Positions 11,986 through 24,300 of a DNA stretch of 64,000 nt are shown here, piece by piece. The translations under genes and the position numbers were made by a program. Position 1 is the stretch's first letter. Every line of letters begins with the position of its first letter. Where the stretch lies: the NCBI GenBank assembly GCA_033002965.1, contig JAURVB010014128.1, positions 1 through 64,000 on the forward strand, in the 5' to 3' direction. This stretch comes from Piper betle (taxonomy: Eukaryota > Streptophyta > Magnoliopsida > Piperales > Piperaceae). The notes under the pieces were generated by a model that did no database searches, had not been told where the DNA came from, and saw nothing but the letters and a program-made list of their open reading frames with translations.

Positions 11986-12119
11986 TTGATGGGTTAAAGA
12001 ATTCTCGATTTCAGTGGCAAGGGTGCCATTGGTCAAACCCTATCTCGACTAACCCCTGCACACATGTGTCTCAGCCATCCATTGTGCGAAAGCACTCAAA
12101 AGCGTGCGCAAACAAGTGC

Positions 12120-12960
12120 ATAATGATAGATTTCGAAGATTGATTAAAATGGTTGTATGCCTTTTTCTCTGAGGTTCTGTCTACTTTTATTTCATTAGAT
12201 TATTAGTCTTTTGTTTACATTGGTTTGTTGATATTATTCTTTCCCATTAATTTGATAGTTGAGTTATTACCCTAATGCAGCAGCATTTTTATAAACAGGT
12301 AATAAATTTATAGGGATGGTTCTTCGGGGCTAAGTAATTGTTTTGCTTTATTAGAATTCCCCTTATAATTAACGATAGACTTTCTCTCTTTCTCTCTTTA
12401 GATTGTGCCTAAATAAGCCTCTTAGTCACTCTATAAATAGACGAGGATTGATCAGTATTACATATATTTTCGTGGATAGAAAAGTTCATGTGTTGTGATT
12501 CTCTCTGTGGATAGAAAAGTTCTTGTGTTATGGTTCTTTCTTCTTTTGAGTTTCGTCTATTGTTCTTTCAATTTGTCAATATTTCTCCCTTTCTTCTATT
12601 TACCTTAGTTATCCTGCAATTTTCCTAGCGTCAATTTGGTGGTGCATCTCAGCATCGATATCCAGTGTCAACCAATTTTATGCCTAAAAAATATTTATCC
12701 ATCATTTTAAGTTAAAATTACATGATTTTTGTGCTTCATTGACTTATCATGCCATTCATTTTTTTCTGTTGCTGCTGAATGGAATGAATTTTAGAATTTT
12801 TTCTAAATTATTAGATTCACTTTTCTAAATTCTTGGCCATGCGTGAATTAACCGATTGAAAAAAGAACTTGACAGTTCTTAGATAGATTTTGGTTGTGAA
12901 TCACCGCCGACCATAGCCAAAGCTATTATCGAAGGCCAGAGCAAATCATGAACCCGGTGG
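12120..12960 (+). repeat. Dispersed repeat, copy B
   Basis: Same family and orientation as 7690-8520. It has its own local duplication: GTGGATAGAAAAGTTC occurs twice at about 12471-12523 where copy A has a single version. No coding capacity was seen. Confidence 0.65.
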
Positions 12961-13359
12961 GCCTCACAAGTTGGGATAACAAACCAGAAATTGCAACCTT
13001 TACCATTGCGTGGGAAAAAATGTTTCAAATGTGTTTTCATATGTTGTCACCCATATGAAAATGCTTCATAGTGCATTTTTTTTTATGTTGTTGATGTGGC
13101 ATGCACGTGCTGTCCAGATGGTGACTGATTTGCTGAGGTGGTGCCATGTGGGACGCCCATGTCAGCTGAGAGCATTGCTGGTAAGCCATTTGTGTTTGGT
13201 TCATTAGATCTAGTGGTTCCACCTTGCTGATCAAGGCACTATGTGTTCAGTGTTTTGACCAAGGCAAACATGACATGAAATCGCATTTGAAGTATTTTTC
13301 TCACGTACACCTGCATAGGTGGCCATTATGGTTTTGACCCAGATTTATGAGGCTCACTA

Positions 13360-13580
13360 GATTTTCATGATTTGCTCGGCATCTTGTACGAAGGCTTTGC
13401 CCCTTGTCTGTTGCGATTTACGATCAAAATCTTGTTTTTTCTTATGAAAACTCTTATTCTTTTTCAATTGGATCATCCCACTTGGCCAAATCTTTAGATT
13501 AGTGAAAATTCTACTTTTTAGCACCTCGGTTGTCATTACCAATAAAAGCCTTTGTTTTTTTTTTGTTTTGTTTTTGAAGA
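13360..13580 (-). repeat. Dispersed repeat, partial inverted copy C
   Basis: On the minus strand it matches the right-hand end of copies A and B: CCAAGTGGGATGATCCAATT against CAAGTGGGACTAATCAATT in copy A, then GATTTTG..CGT.AATCG and GAGCAAATCATGAA. Copies B and C thus face each other across about 400 bp (12960-13360), and the pairing extends part-way inward, giving a possible foldback structure. Confidence 0.5.
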
Positions 13581-14590
13581 GCTCTAAGTTACCATCATGG
13601 TGAGTAGTTCATAAGTCTAATTAGTAACACATCTGATTTTCTCTTCTCTGAATCGTTCCTCTTCTAAGTTCTGGTTGAAAAATGCTTATGATAAGGCATC
13701 GATTCACTTTTGAGTTCTTTTGTGTGAAAAAGGCGTTTGATTAGGCCAGATGACACATGTTGACGTAGAAATTGGCTTCCATCTTAAATTATTTCGTTTC
13801 CAAGGCAATTCTTAAAATGCTGGTTAAGACTCTGAAAATTATGTTTCCCATTAGTTTGGTTGGATCAATCATTTCTTATCGCTGGTTCGGTTCTATTTCT
13901 CAATATTATGCTCCGACAATCTGCATAATGTGAACACAGATCGATACGAAGTCATTTCATTGGTGATTGATCAGTTGGTTCTAAATCTCGCAAATGCCGG
14001 CTATTATAGGGTTTTAGAATTGTGGAATGTTGACAATCAGGCTATAGCTTTCTTGTGCATATAATGTAATTTGTCTTCGCAGACCTTAAACAGGTGTGCG
14101 TCTGTTACTTTTTTGATGGTTGATTTTCATCTTACTTGTCTTTTATAATATCGCCGAGTATAGACTATAAATCGATGGCACATTAATCCTTGTTTTTTGT
14201 TTACCGATGAACAGGTTGGTCTGTGGAGAGTTTGAGATGTGGTAATTTTGCTAGGAGTATTCATACTTTTTCATGGAAGTCATACCGAGCTAGTTACAGG
14301 GGTCTGCTCTGTTTCTCCCTGCTTGTTTTTTATCATATGCTGATGTCTTATGTTAAATTCGGGGTTTATCGACAAAACTGATATTTAGGTCAATACATTT
14401 CTAAAGAGTTTTGATTGTCATTCTTGGAATGGTATTTATGCCCTTGTCTGCCGCCATTCTCACGGTCTCTCTATTTTGTGTTGAATCTTCTTTAAACAAG
14501 TTAATTCGATTCTAAATATAACTAGTCGACACCAAAATTAAGCTCAATCAAGCTATTAGCGGCCTTTAAGCGCCAATTGGTTGACTATGA
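13581..14590. other. No gene seen
   Basis: Mixed-composition non-coding sequence. No sustained frame, splice-linked peptide or clear transposon end was found. Confidence 0.4.
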
Positions 14591-14593
14591 TTA

Positions 14594-15710
14594 GGGGTGT
14601 CTATTGGATCCGGCTACTTAACCGGATCATACTCTAATAGTTTGCATTATGTACATATATAACAAAGTTTATTTTTGGATGACGGATAACTGTCCCATAA
14701 TAGATGGGTTTGGTTTTGGGTATTGGGTAACCGGTACTAATGGTATAAAATTGTAAAAAAAATGTATTTATAATGGTTTGTCATAAATATATAGGTGTTT
14801 ATATATGAAATTAATATGTTTTCAAGTTTTAAACCTTAATTTTTTTATTAGCCTTATTAATCTCTCTTTTTTTGTTAAATAATTATTTTCAATTTAACTT
14901 TTCATGTTCCAATCTAAAACTAATTTTTAGTAGCATAATCATATTTTAAAGAGGTAGGCATCCTGCGGTCGCCCTTAATTTAGATTGTCCGATCATAAGA
15001 ATGGTCAAGATTTGCATATTTTTAAAAAATACCTCTTATTTTCGTTCCCTGTGCCGCCTCCTCCATGGCTGTCGCTTGCTGCTACCTCTGTCCTTATAAT
15101 TGGACTGTCTATCGTGCCCACACCTTGGCCCTCGTTATGCCCCCGCTTGGGTTGCCACCCCCTGCCTACACTGCTGTGCCCCCTCTTGACCCGGTTCGCG
15201 CCCCTGCCCACGCCATTTCTTGCCACGCTTGCTCCCACACCCATGCACCTACTTCTGCTTTGCCCATGCCCGCGGTGTTGCTGCCCTTACTCCTCCACCA
15301 CGCCCACGCTTGATGTGCCGTCGATGTGCCTCCTCGTTGAATCGAGCGTGGGCACAACGGAGCTCATCGGCAACGTGGACAGGGCACGAGGGCGTGAGCA
15401 CAGCTGGGAGCCCAATGGGCTTGGTGGTGGGCATGGGTATTAGCGAGGGAGCACATCGGCGGCGGACAGTGTGGACGGCAGTGGGAGGGAGGAGGGAAAG
15501 TTTTTTTATAAAAAATAGATCTAGGCCGTCAAATTATATCCGATGGCCCAGATGAGGGCGACTATAGTAAAAAAATTGTGTTGGAGTTTACTAAATAATA
15601 AATCATTAAGTTTGGGTTCGGGTAATAATTATTTAAATGGTAAATAATTGGGTTTGGCATATAGATTTAAGATTTTAAAAATGTAATTAGCTGGTTTGGT
15701 TTAGACATTA
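14594..15710. mobile_element. hAT-like non-autonomous element or relic with GC-rich centre
   Basis: Begins with TAGGGGTGTCTATTGGATCC, which starts like the end of the hAT at 1-4425, followed by inverted GGATCCGG/CCGGATC words. An AT-rich stretch, a GC-rich centre (about 15040-15480) and AT-rich sequence with GGGTTCGGGTAAT/TTGGGTTTGG words (15610-15700) follow. The open frames in the centre are composition-driven. The right end was not located, so this may be a truncated copy. Confidence 0.4.
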
Positions 15711-15848
15711 ATACGAAATAATAAGAGTCGACGATAAAAAATTAATTATTTTGTCCGTATATTACTAATGTGATAATGATTTAAACATTATATTACAAAT
15801 TACACTTACATGCATACACGCACAGTCCAGTCGAGAGGGAGAGAGCGT

Positions 15849-18797
15849 ATGAACAAACTACAACCCCGACTCGTACGTCGACCCTGCTCCTCCCTCGCCG
15901 CCGACGCTCCCACCACCACTGTCCACGGCGCTGACGTCGTCCCCTACTCGCCCGCCTACTACCACCGCCTCCTCCGCTCCGCCGCCGCCTCCCTCCCCAC
16001 CCTCCTTCAACTCCACGCCCGCCTCCTCGTCCTCAACCTCCACCCCAACGTCGCCCTCTCCAACTCCCTCGTCAGGGCCTACGCCGCCGGCGGCCAGCAC
16101 CGACGAGCTCTGGCCGTCTACCGTTCCATGGTGGAGGCCCACGGAGTGGTGCCGGACAAGTACACCTTCACGTTCGCGTTGAAGGCCTGCGCCGGCGCGA
16201 TGGACCGGGAGGAGTGCGATTCGGTGCACCGCCGGGTTTTGGGCGCTGGGCTTGTGTCGGATGTGTATGTCGCGACGGGGTTGGTGGATGCTTACTGTAA
16301 GCTGGGCATGGTTGGATTTGCTCGGGAGCTGTTTGAGGAAATGCCGAGGAAGGATGTGGTGGCCTGGAACGCCGTCATTGCCGGTGCGTCTCGGTTTAGT
16401 GAGCCGGGTGAGGCTCTGGGGCTGTTCGGGAGGATGCAGGCGGCTGGTGTGATGCCCAACCACGTGAGCTTGTTGAGCTTGTTTCCGGCTGTTTGTAAGG
16501 TGTTTGATGGTTTGCCGTGCAGGGCCGTGCATGGGTTTGTGGTGAGAAGGCCGGTGTTCCCTCGTGCTGTTTTTAATGGGCTGATTGATGCGTATTTGAA
16601 ATGCGGGGATGTCGAGGTTGCCAGGCGTGTATTTGATGGGATGTCTGAAAAGGATGAGGTTTCTTGGGGGACAATGGTTTCCGGTTATGTCCAGAACCAG
16701 TGCCATGTGGAGGCATTGGAGCTGTTTGATGATTTGAGGAGGAAGAATCTCATGGTTAACAGTGTGGCAGTTGTGGCTGCTTTGTCTGCTGCGGCAGAAA
16801 CTAAGGATTTGGTGAGAGGTGTGGACATCCACGCATACATGATTGAGCGTAAAGTGAGGATGGATGCTAGCGTTGTTACAGCTCTTTTTACCATGTATGC
16901 CAAGTGTGGTGAGTTGGACGAAGCAAAGAAATTATTTGCTGGTATGGAAGAAAGAGATACCGTTGCCTGGTCTGCTATGATTTCTGTGCTTGTTCAGGCG
17001 GGTCGGCCTGAAGAAGCTGTGTTTCTTTTCCGGGAAATGCTAACGGTGACAAGTGTTAAACCTAATAGAGTGACCATGGCAGTTGTACTTCCAGCTTGTG
17101 GAGAACTCTCTGCTTTGCTATGGGGGAAAAGCCTACATTGTTATGCTGTAAAATTCAATATGAGCTCTGACCTATCAACGCAAACTGCACTGATATCAAT
17201 GTATATGAAGTGCATGTGGTTCCCTGCAGCACACACGCTCTTTGATAAAATAGCACACAAAGATGTTGTGACATGGAATGCGGTTATCAATGGCTATGCA
17301 CAAGTTGGGGATGCAAAAATGGCGTTGAAACTGTTCTTTGAGCTACAGTTAGCTGGGATCCAGCCAGATTCTGGAACTATGGTCGGTGTGCTTCCGGCTT
17401 GCGTGCTTCTGGAGGCTCTTCATCTAGGGATGAGTTTTCATGGGTATATAACCAAGTGCGGGCATGAATCAGATCCACATGTTAAAAATGCGCTTATTGA
17501 CATGTATGTAAAGTGCGGAAATCTATGTCTGGCAGAGATATTGTTCAATGCAAATGATTTTGTCAAGGATGAGATAACTTGGAATATTATGATAGCAGGA
17601 TGTGCCCAGAATGGGCAAGCTAAGGAAGCCATATTGTATTTTAAACGGATGAAAGCAGAAAATGTTAAACCCAATTTAGTCACATTTGTCAGTGTACTTC
17701 CCGCTACTTCATACTTGGCTTCTGTCAGGGAAGGAATGGTTCAACATTCCTACATAATACGAGTAGGTTTGGAATCAAGTTTACTTGTTGGGAATAGCTT
17801 AATAGACATGTACTCGAAGTGTGGACGGTTGGATTTGGCACAAGCACTATTTAATAGGATGGAAAGCAAGGATATTGTATCATGGAATGTGATGCTATCA
17901 GCGCATGCCACACATGGACTCGGTGGTGAGGCAATTGAGCTATTTACAAAGATGGGTAAAAATTCTGTTGAGCCAGATGCAATATCTTTTCTGAACATCT
18001 TGTCTGCATGTAGGCATGAAGGTTTAGTTGAAGAGGGTATTAACATTTTTGAATCCATGAATACCTTGGACCATGTTGAACCAAACTTAGAGCACTATGC
18101 TTGTATGGTGGATCTGTTAGGAAGGGCCGGTAATTTGGACCAAGCATGGAGTCTTATCTCACAAATGCCTATGACACCTGATGCAGCAGTTTGGGGTGCT
18201 TTATTGGGTGCCTGCAGAATGCATTCTAATGTTAAGTTGGGAGAAATAGCTTTAGATAACCTCACAAGACTAGAACCTCAAAATCCTGCTCATTATGTTG
18301 TTCTTTCTAATATTTATGCTCAGTCTGGTAGGTGGAAGGATGCGGGAAAGATGAGGACAACATTGACCTCTGTGGGATTGATGAAAACGCCTGGCTGCAG
18401 TTGGGTTGAGATTAAGGGTGAACTCCATGCATTCAAAGTGGGTGACACATCTCATCCACAGTTTGAACAGATTTGTGGCTTCTGGAAGGATTTGAATGAG
18501 AAACTGGAGAAGGCTGGTTTCTTGCCAGACACGAGTCCTGTTCTTCAAAATGTGGAGGAAGAGGAAAAGCAGTCATTTCTGTATGGCCATAGTGAGAGGT
18601 TGGCTATAGCTTTTGCAATTTTGAATACAAAACCAGGTACAACCGTTCAAATAGTCAAGAACCTTCGGGTTTGTAGTGATTGCCACACTGTTACAAAGTT
18701 AGTCTCAGAAATTACTCACCGTAAGATTTTAGTGAGAGATGCCAGCCGCTTCCATATTTTTCAGGAAGGCAGCTGTTCATGCAAGGATTATTGGTGA
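15849..18797 (+). CDS. Pentatricopeptide repeat protein, PLS-DYW class (organellar RNA-editing factor type)
   Basis: Single exon. The chosen start gives 982 aa; an in-frame ATG at 15810 would add 13 residues, but it lies in a GA-rich leader-like stretch. The N-terminus is Arg-rich (MNKLQPRLVRRP), compatible with an organelle transit peptide. Long tandem P, L and S-type PPR motifs follow (for example DVYVATGLVDAYCKLGMVGF and KDVVTWNAVINGYAQVGDAK), then E/E+ motifs with a PG box (TPGCSWVEIKG) and a C-terminal DYW deaminase domain. The zinc and catalytic signature is complete: HSE, then CSDCH, ending CSCKDYW. Proteins of this class bind single-stranded organellar RNA, one base per repeat, and direct C-to-U editing. 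The target cannot be read here. The first roughly 600 bp are very GC-rich and the rest is not. Confidence 0.96.
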   Translation: MNKLQPRLVRRPCSSLAADAPTTTVHGADVVPYSPAYYHRLLRSAAASLPTLLQLHARLLVLNLHPNVALSNSLVRAYAAGGQHRRALAVYRSMVEAHGVVPDKYTFTFALKACAGAMDREECDSVHRRVLGAGLVSDVYVATGLVDAYCKLGMVGFARELFEEMPRKDVVAWNAVIAGASRFSEPGEALGLFGRMQAAGVMPNHVSLLSLFPAVCKVFDGLPCRAVHGFVVRRPVFPRAVFNGLIDAYLKCGDVEVARRVFDGMSEKDEVSWGTMVSGYVQNQCHVEALELFDDLRRKNLMVNSVAVVAALSAAAETKDLVRGVDIHAYMIERKVRMDASVVTALFTMYAKCGELDEAKKLFAGMEERDTVAWSAMISVLVQAGRPEEAVFLFREMLTVTSVKPNRVTMAVVLPACGELSALLWGKSLHCYAVKFNMSSDLSTQTALISMYMKCMWFPAAHTLFDKIAHKDVVTWNAVINGYAQVGDAKMALKLFFELQLAGIQPDSGTMVGVLPACVLLEALHLGMSFHGYITKCGHESDPHVKNALIDMYVKCGNLCLAEILFNANDFVKDEITWNIMIAGCAQNGQAKEAILYFKRMKAENVKPNLVTFVSVLPATSYLASVREGMVQHSYIIRVGLESSLLVGNSLIDMYSKCGRLDLAQALFNRMESKDIVSWNVMLSAHATHGLGGEAIELFTKMGKNSVEPDAISFLNILSACRHEGLVEEGINIFESMNTLDHVEPNLEHYACMVDLLGRAGNLDQAWSLISQMPMTPDAAVWGALLGACRMHSNVKLGEIALDNLTRLEPQNPAHYVVLSNIYAQSGRWKDAGKMRTTLTSVGLMKTPGCSWVEIKGELHAFKVGDTSHPQFEQICGFWKDLNEKLEKAGFLPDTSPVLQNVEEEEKQSFLYGHSERLAIAFAILNTKPGTTVQIVKNLRVCSDCHTVTKLVSEITHRKILVRDASRFHIFQEGSCSCKDYW

Positions 18798-20430
18798 TGC
18801 ATAGATATTCTGCTGCAACAGAAGATTTTTCTCATGAAGTTAAAAGGATATATAGGAATCATTGAATGGCCATCAAGCAAGAGAGCTGTGATGTTCATGT
18901 AAAAAGAAATTAACAAGTTTTGATGACCAAATGTTTTTAGGATGCCACCCTTTTTTATCCAGGTTGGGAACCGGCAATCCTAAGTATTGGGTTAGGATCT
19001 ATATTGTGATCCAATTTGGATAAGATGTTATACAGTCTTTGTAAGGCACTAGTTTAGGATCTTTATCTCGACAATTTTGGATGAAGAAGATAGTGCTTGT
19101 AAGATCTTCATTCACTCTGTGCCTCTCTTTGGTTAATACGTGATAATACTTATATACCCAAGCAAGCAGCTATGGGGTGCTTTATTTTTGCTAATACTGC
19201 TAATGCATGCAGGGCCTTCCATGAGCTATCTCGCAGAAAGAAAATCGCCGACTTGGGAGCTGTCAGCTCTACCTTACTTTGGTGCTTGATTTGTTCCAGA
19301 CTTTTCTTTACTGCCATTCATGGTTTTTTTTTTTTTTGGAGTAATTGGGTTATCACCTTTTTGACAAGGTAAGTAACACACCTCTGGACGAATCTCCTCG
19401 AGGAAAACTCATTGGAGCAGAGTGCACACTTCGTCTAGTGCATTGTGTAAACTACTGGATCAGTGGCAGCAAAACTAGGACTTGGAAATCTGAGTTGTCT
19501 TTGTCCATACTGGTCCAAGAACAAGGAGGTTACCAAATATTTTAGACAATGCATATAGCATTAAAGAAGGGGTGCTCTGTGCATATTATCCAGAAACAAG
19601 GATTGGGTATATCTGAAAGCTACACCTTGCATGTTCTCCATTGCAAATGCAGACAAAATAGAAAGCCATTGCTTTCAGAGTTGGCAAAATGGGCGCAGCT
19701 TCCAAGCAAAGCTCTGAAGACGACATAATAAGTTGTTCGACGTTGTAGTGTATAGAATAATTTGGAATCATATATTGTTCTTATTTTCAGATTTTTTTAA
19801 ATACACCTAAATCATTGATGCTTGTACATTGCCATTCTCAAATCTAAGACAAAGGAGAGTTGGCGTGATCACGGGTAAATATGCAGGCTATATTTAAAAT
19901 TTATAATAGGAAGTAAAATTAATTTCATATTTAAAGAGTTTTTTTATTATAGTTATTAAAATTAATTAGAGAATTTGGGTAAAATCAAATAATTAAAAAC
20001 AATCGTAAATTAAATACTAATTATATTATTATAGTTTATTTTATTATTCAACGAGAATTATTTATTAAATTAGGTCTCAAATTTTGGATTTAATTCAGCA
20101 TATGTCACGAAGTGGAACGACTCAAAGTTAATTTGGAGATAGCTATATTAAAATTTTAATCGAAATTTTTATATATTGTTCTTTTGAGACTTAAATTTAA
20201 TAAATATATGATTTATATTACTTACAAATATTGACTAATTATTAATATATAAAAGATAATATATTTTAATAATTTTTATAACATAAACTCAAAAAATTAA
20301 TTATAAAATCAATCAATATAGAATTATTTTTGTATTGTAGCTAAAGAGCAGAGTGGAGTCGACTTAAAAAAAAAGAGGAGTTTTTAAGGTAAAAAATGAG
20401 TTTTAAAATTACAATTACTACTAAAACTAT
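18798..20430. other. PPR 3' region and AT-rich intergenic sequence
   Basis: The stretch after the PPR stop probably holds its 3' untranslated region. From about 19800 to 20430 the sequence is AT-rich without features. Short open frames at 19170-19550 show no recognisable domain. Confidence 0.4.
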
Positions 20431-20439
20431 ATTTAGATG

Positions 20440-21349
20440 CTAAATCTTATTTTAGCACATCCCATATCTAACACAAGGCGATTCCGCGCCGAAGAAGCAT
20501 CGACCGACTGCTCGACAGCCCCGTGCTGGTGCCGATCGTTGTTCCCGACAACCCACCGCCGTCACTTCCAACATCAACCGACGCCATCTTCTTCCCGCTT
20601 TCCCACTCATCACCGTAGCCCAAGCTCTTACTCACTCACTTTCTCCCACTCCACCATCCCCCCACCTTCACTTTATATTATTATTATTAGTAGTAGTATG
20701 AAGTCTTTAATGCGTAGATTCAGGTCTGTCGCTCTGAATTCTGACGTTGCATTCGCTGTTTTGTTAGAAAGTTATAATCTTGTTTGGTTTAAATGCGAAC
20801 CAGTTTGCGGGCAGTGTCAAAGTATGAAGTCTTCAGCATACTCTACTTTGTTGGTTACACAGGTGCCTTGTAGATTTTTGGGCTGTGTTGATTGGATAGA
20901 GTTGATAGATTATTGCCAACCCATAGAACAATAGATTCTTGTTGTGGGTCCTGTGGTTATTATTGCTTTCCTGTTGTGTGGCATGGTTGTTGAATTTTGC
21001 AAGATTGATGAATGGTGGTTGTGTTTGTTGCCTCATGTTTCTCTGTTGACGAATTCTTGACCTACAGTAGAATTTGGCTTCCTGCTAGGTGTTTGTTATA
21101 CCTTGATTTCGGTTGTAGCTTCCTGTTTTGCGACATGGTTGTTGAATTTTGCAAAGTTGAATGGTGGTTGAGTTCGTTATCTCATTTTTTATTTTTATGA
21201 TGATGTCTTGAGCCACAGTAGAGTTTGTCTTTCTGCTAAATATTTCTCTAATATTCTTTTGTTTTAAAAAAAATTATTGTGTGAGGAAACAGCTGGTGCT
21301 GAGATGATTGGCTTTCTGTGAAGCATACTGGATTATTGAAGTTGCATCA
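20440..21349 (+). promoter_or_regulatory. Probable promoter/5' untranslated region of the ceramidase gene
   Basis: A C-rich leader-like block (about 20460-20690) is followed by a (TTA)n/(TAG)n microsatellite (about 20677-20698) and 600 bp of T-rich sequence up to the ATG at 21350. Such a T-rich stretch looks like a 5'-UTR intron, with a possible donor near AGGTCTG at 20723. The region contains short open frames without homology. The transcription start is not defined by the sequence alone. Confidence 0.35.
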
Positions 21350-24300
21350 ATGGGTGCTACAGCTATGTGGGACGAATGTGCTACATATAGGCCATGTTTA
21401 AGTACCCGGGGGTTTCTTGTGCTCCTGCTTGTTTCGATCTGTGGGCTGGGCGTGTTTTCGGATTCTTCTTACTTGATTGGTATGGGGAGCTATGACATTA
21501 CAGGACCTGCTGCCGATGTCAACATGATGGGATATGCTAATATGGAGCAAATAGCATCCGGTGTTCATTTCAGGTTACGGGCACGTTCATTTATTGTGGC
21601 TGAACCGCAGGGGAAAAGACTTGTGTTTGTCAATCTTGATGCTTGCATGGCTTCACAGTTGATTACAATCAAAGTTCTTGAAAGGCTGAAAGCAAGGTAT
21701 ATATTATTTTTTTTATCATGTTGGAAAAAAGAGGTACATTTTTTTATTCATGTTTTGATTGATTTTACATTGGCATCTGCCCATGGGAATCTCTGAAAAA
21801 TCACTAGAATAGAAGTAATGTGATGAGTTAAATACGTGAATTTAATATGTAAATACTTTAGTTGCCAGGCTCTCGTGGCTGTGTTGGATGAAATTTGATG
21901 CCCAATCATGTTTTCCCTTCTTCCCGTTTTGTTGATACTGCAGTTACAAAAAAGCATCTTTGTGTTGATAAATTGCTCATCTGGAGATAGATTTTTGTTG
22001 GTCTGAGTTGTGAAAATTTTGCTAGGTATGGAAACTTGTACAGCGAGCAGAATGTTGCCATCAGTGGTATCCATACACACGCAGGGCCTGGAGGCTACCT
22101 TCAATATGTTGTGTATATAGTAACTTCATTAGGATTTGTTCGTCAGTCCTTCGACGTTATTGTTGATGGCATTGAGAAAACCATTATCCAAGCTCATGAA
22201 AACCTCCGCCCAGGATCCATATTTGTAAATAAAGGTGTCAACTAGTTATTTGCAAATTAGCTGTTTATTCTTTTTAGTCACATCATACTTCATTGGCTGC
22301 TTCAACCGCCACCTTTCTTTTTATAACTGCCTTGGATTAATTGTACTGTTACAGGTGAAATCCTAGATGCTGGTGTAAATCGTAGTCCTAGTGCTTATCT
22401 CAACAACCCTCCCGATGAACGAAGTCAATACAAGTATAATGTTGATAAGGAAATGACCCTCCTAAAGTTCGTTGATAAAGATTGGGATCCTATAGGAAGT
22501 TTTAATTGGTTTGCAACTCATGGAACTTCCATGAGTCGGACAAACTCCTTGATAAGTGGTGACAATAAAGGAGCTGCTGCACGCTTTATGGAGGATTGGG
22601 CAAAACAAAATGGTCTCACTGGAAGTTCGTCAAATACATGGTTTGATTCTATTGGCCCTATGTTTGAACTGCATAGTATCCCGCGGCGAGTTTCCAACAT
22701 AATTTCAAATTTGAATGCTAGGCGTAAGTGCTTTAGATTGTCTGCTTCCACTTTGAAATGATATGCTTATTTAGTAGTGATGAAGAGTAGTTTTTGTTGC
22801 AGAGGATGAGCTGGTCGAGCTTGCATCCTCATTCCAAACTCTTGGTGGCAGCCAGGCTTCAAGGTCATCAAGTATCAGGCGAAGGGTTCGTCAAGTTCTC
22901 AGCCAGGGTAAAAAGCCAAAGTTTGTGTCTGCATTTTGCCAGTCAAACTGTGGAGATGTTAGTCCAAATGTCCTCGGTACATTTTGCATAGATACTGGGT
23001 TACCTTGTGACTTCAATCATAGTACCTGCAACGGCAAAAATGAGTTATGCTATGGCCGAGGCCCAGGGTAAATTGTGTCTTCAATGAAGTTAAATTTCTA
23101 AACTCATATTTTATTTCCTCTGATAGATGTACAAATTACAGGTATCCCGATGAATTTGAAAGCACAAGGATTATTGGTGATAGACAATTTCGGAAAGCAG
23201 TTGATCTATTCAATAAAGCATCAGAGCAAATAAAAGGAAAGGTTGATTACCGTCATTCCTACTTGGATTTTTCTAATCTTAAGGTCACCCTTCCAACTGG
23301 GGAGGTCGTCAAAACATGTCCAGCTGCTATGGGCTTTGCTTTTGCTGCGGGAACTACTGATGGGCCAGGAGCTTTTGATTTCAAGCAAGGAGATGATCAA
23401 GTAGGTTGAAATATGGGTTATGGTTTGGTCTCTATTGGCAGAAAAGTACCTTCTATTTATCACAAAGATTGATGTGAAAATGAACATGTTCTTTTTCTCA
23501 TAGGTGGATCTTGTGTACTTATGTGATGCTCCTCACCATTGTATCTCGAAGCATCTGAATAATTTTACCTTTACATGCTTGAACTACCTATTTAATTTGT
23601 CTTACCCTCATTCTTCAGGGTAATCCTTTCTGGAAGTTGGTGCGAAATGTATTAAAAATGCCTGCGAAAGGGCAAGAGGAATGCCAGCAACCAAAGCCAA
23701 TTTTACTTGATACAGGAGAGATGAAGCAACCATATGATTGGGCAGTAAGTTGCATTATTTTTCATCCTTTGCTTTTCGGTTTAGTAGTCACATCTCCTTT
23801 TCTCTTTATTGCAAGTATGTTAATTTGTGACTTTCTTAATGCATTGTTTTATACAGAACTCTGTTCTTGTGCACTTTTGTGAATTTTCTTATTTCAAAGT
23901 TTGATTGTCAGCTTCTTTTCTTTTTATTCCAAGAGTTAAGCTTTTTAGATGAATCTTTAGCTCTGACTAGGACCAATTTGTTCCTTTACTGACCATACTT
24001 TGTATACATGAATGAAACTGACTTTACCTGGTTCTATGCTTCAAATGGCTATTTTGGTTATTGTTTCCTTGATTTTCACTGCAGCATTTCTTGTTTCAAT
24101 CTTCTCTTTGCAGCCATCAATACTTCCTATCCAAATTCTTCGAATTGGGCAGATGGTCATCTTATCTGTGCCAGGAGGTAATTCATGTCCTATATGTGAA
24201 TTTTCTACATTTACTTTGTTTGTATTGTAAAAAACTGGAAAAGCAACTTAAAGACCGCTTTGAAGATGCAATTTTGAATTTCGCAGAGAAGAACCTTTTA

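Noticed and set aside
14985..15555. Overlapping 60-150 aa frames on both strands
   Set aside because: GC-rich low-complexity block; no homology or splice-linked context in any frame.
20437..20934. 165-aa frame upstream of the ceramidase
   Set aside because: No domain; its position suits a leader and UTR intron of the ceramidase gene.
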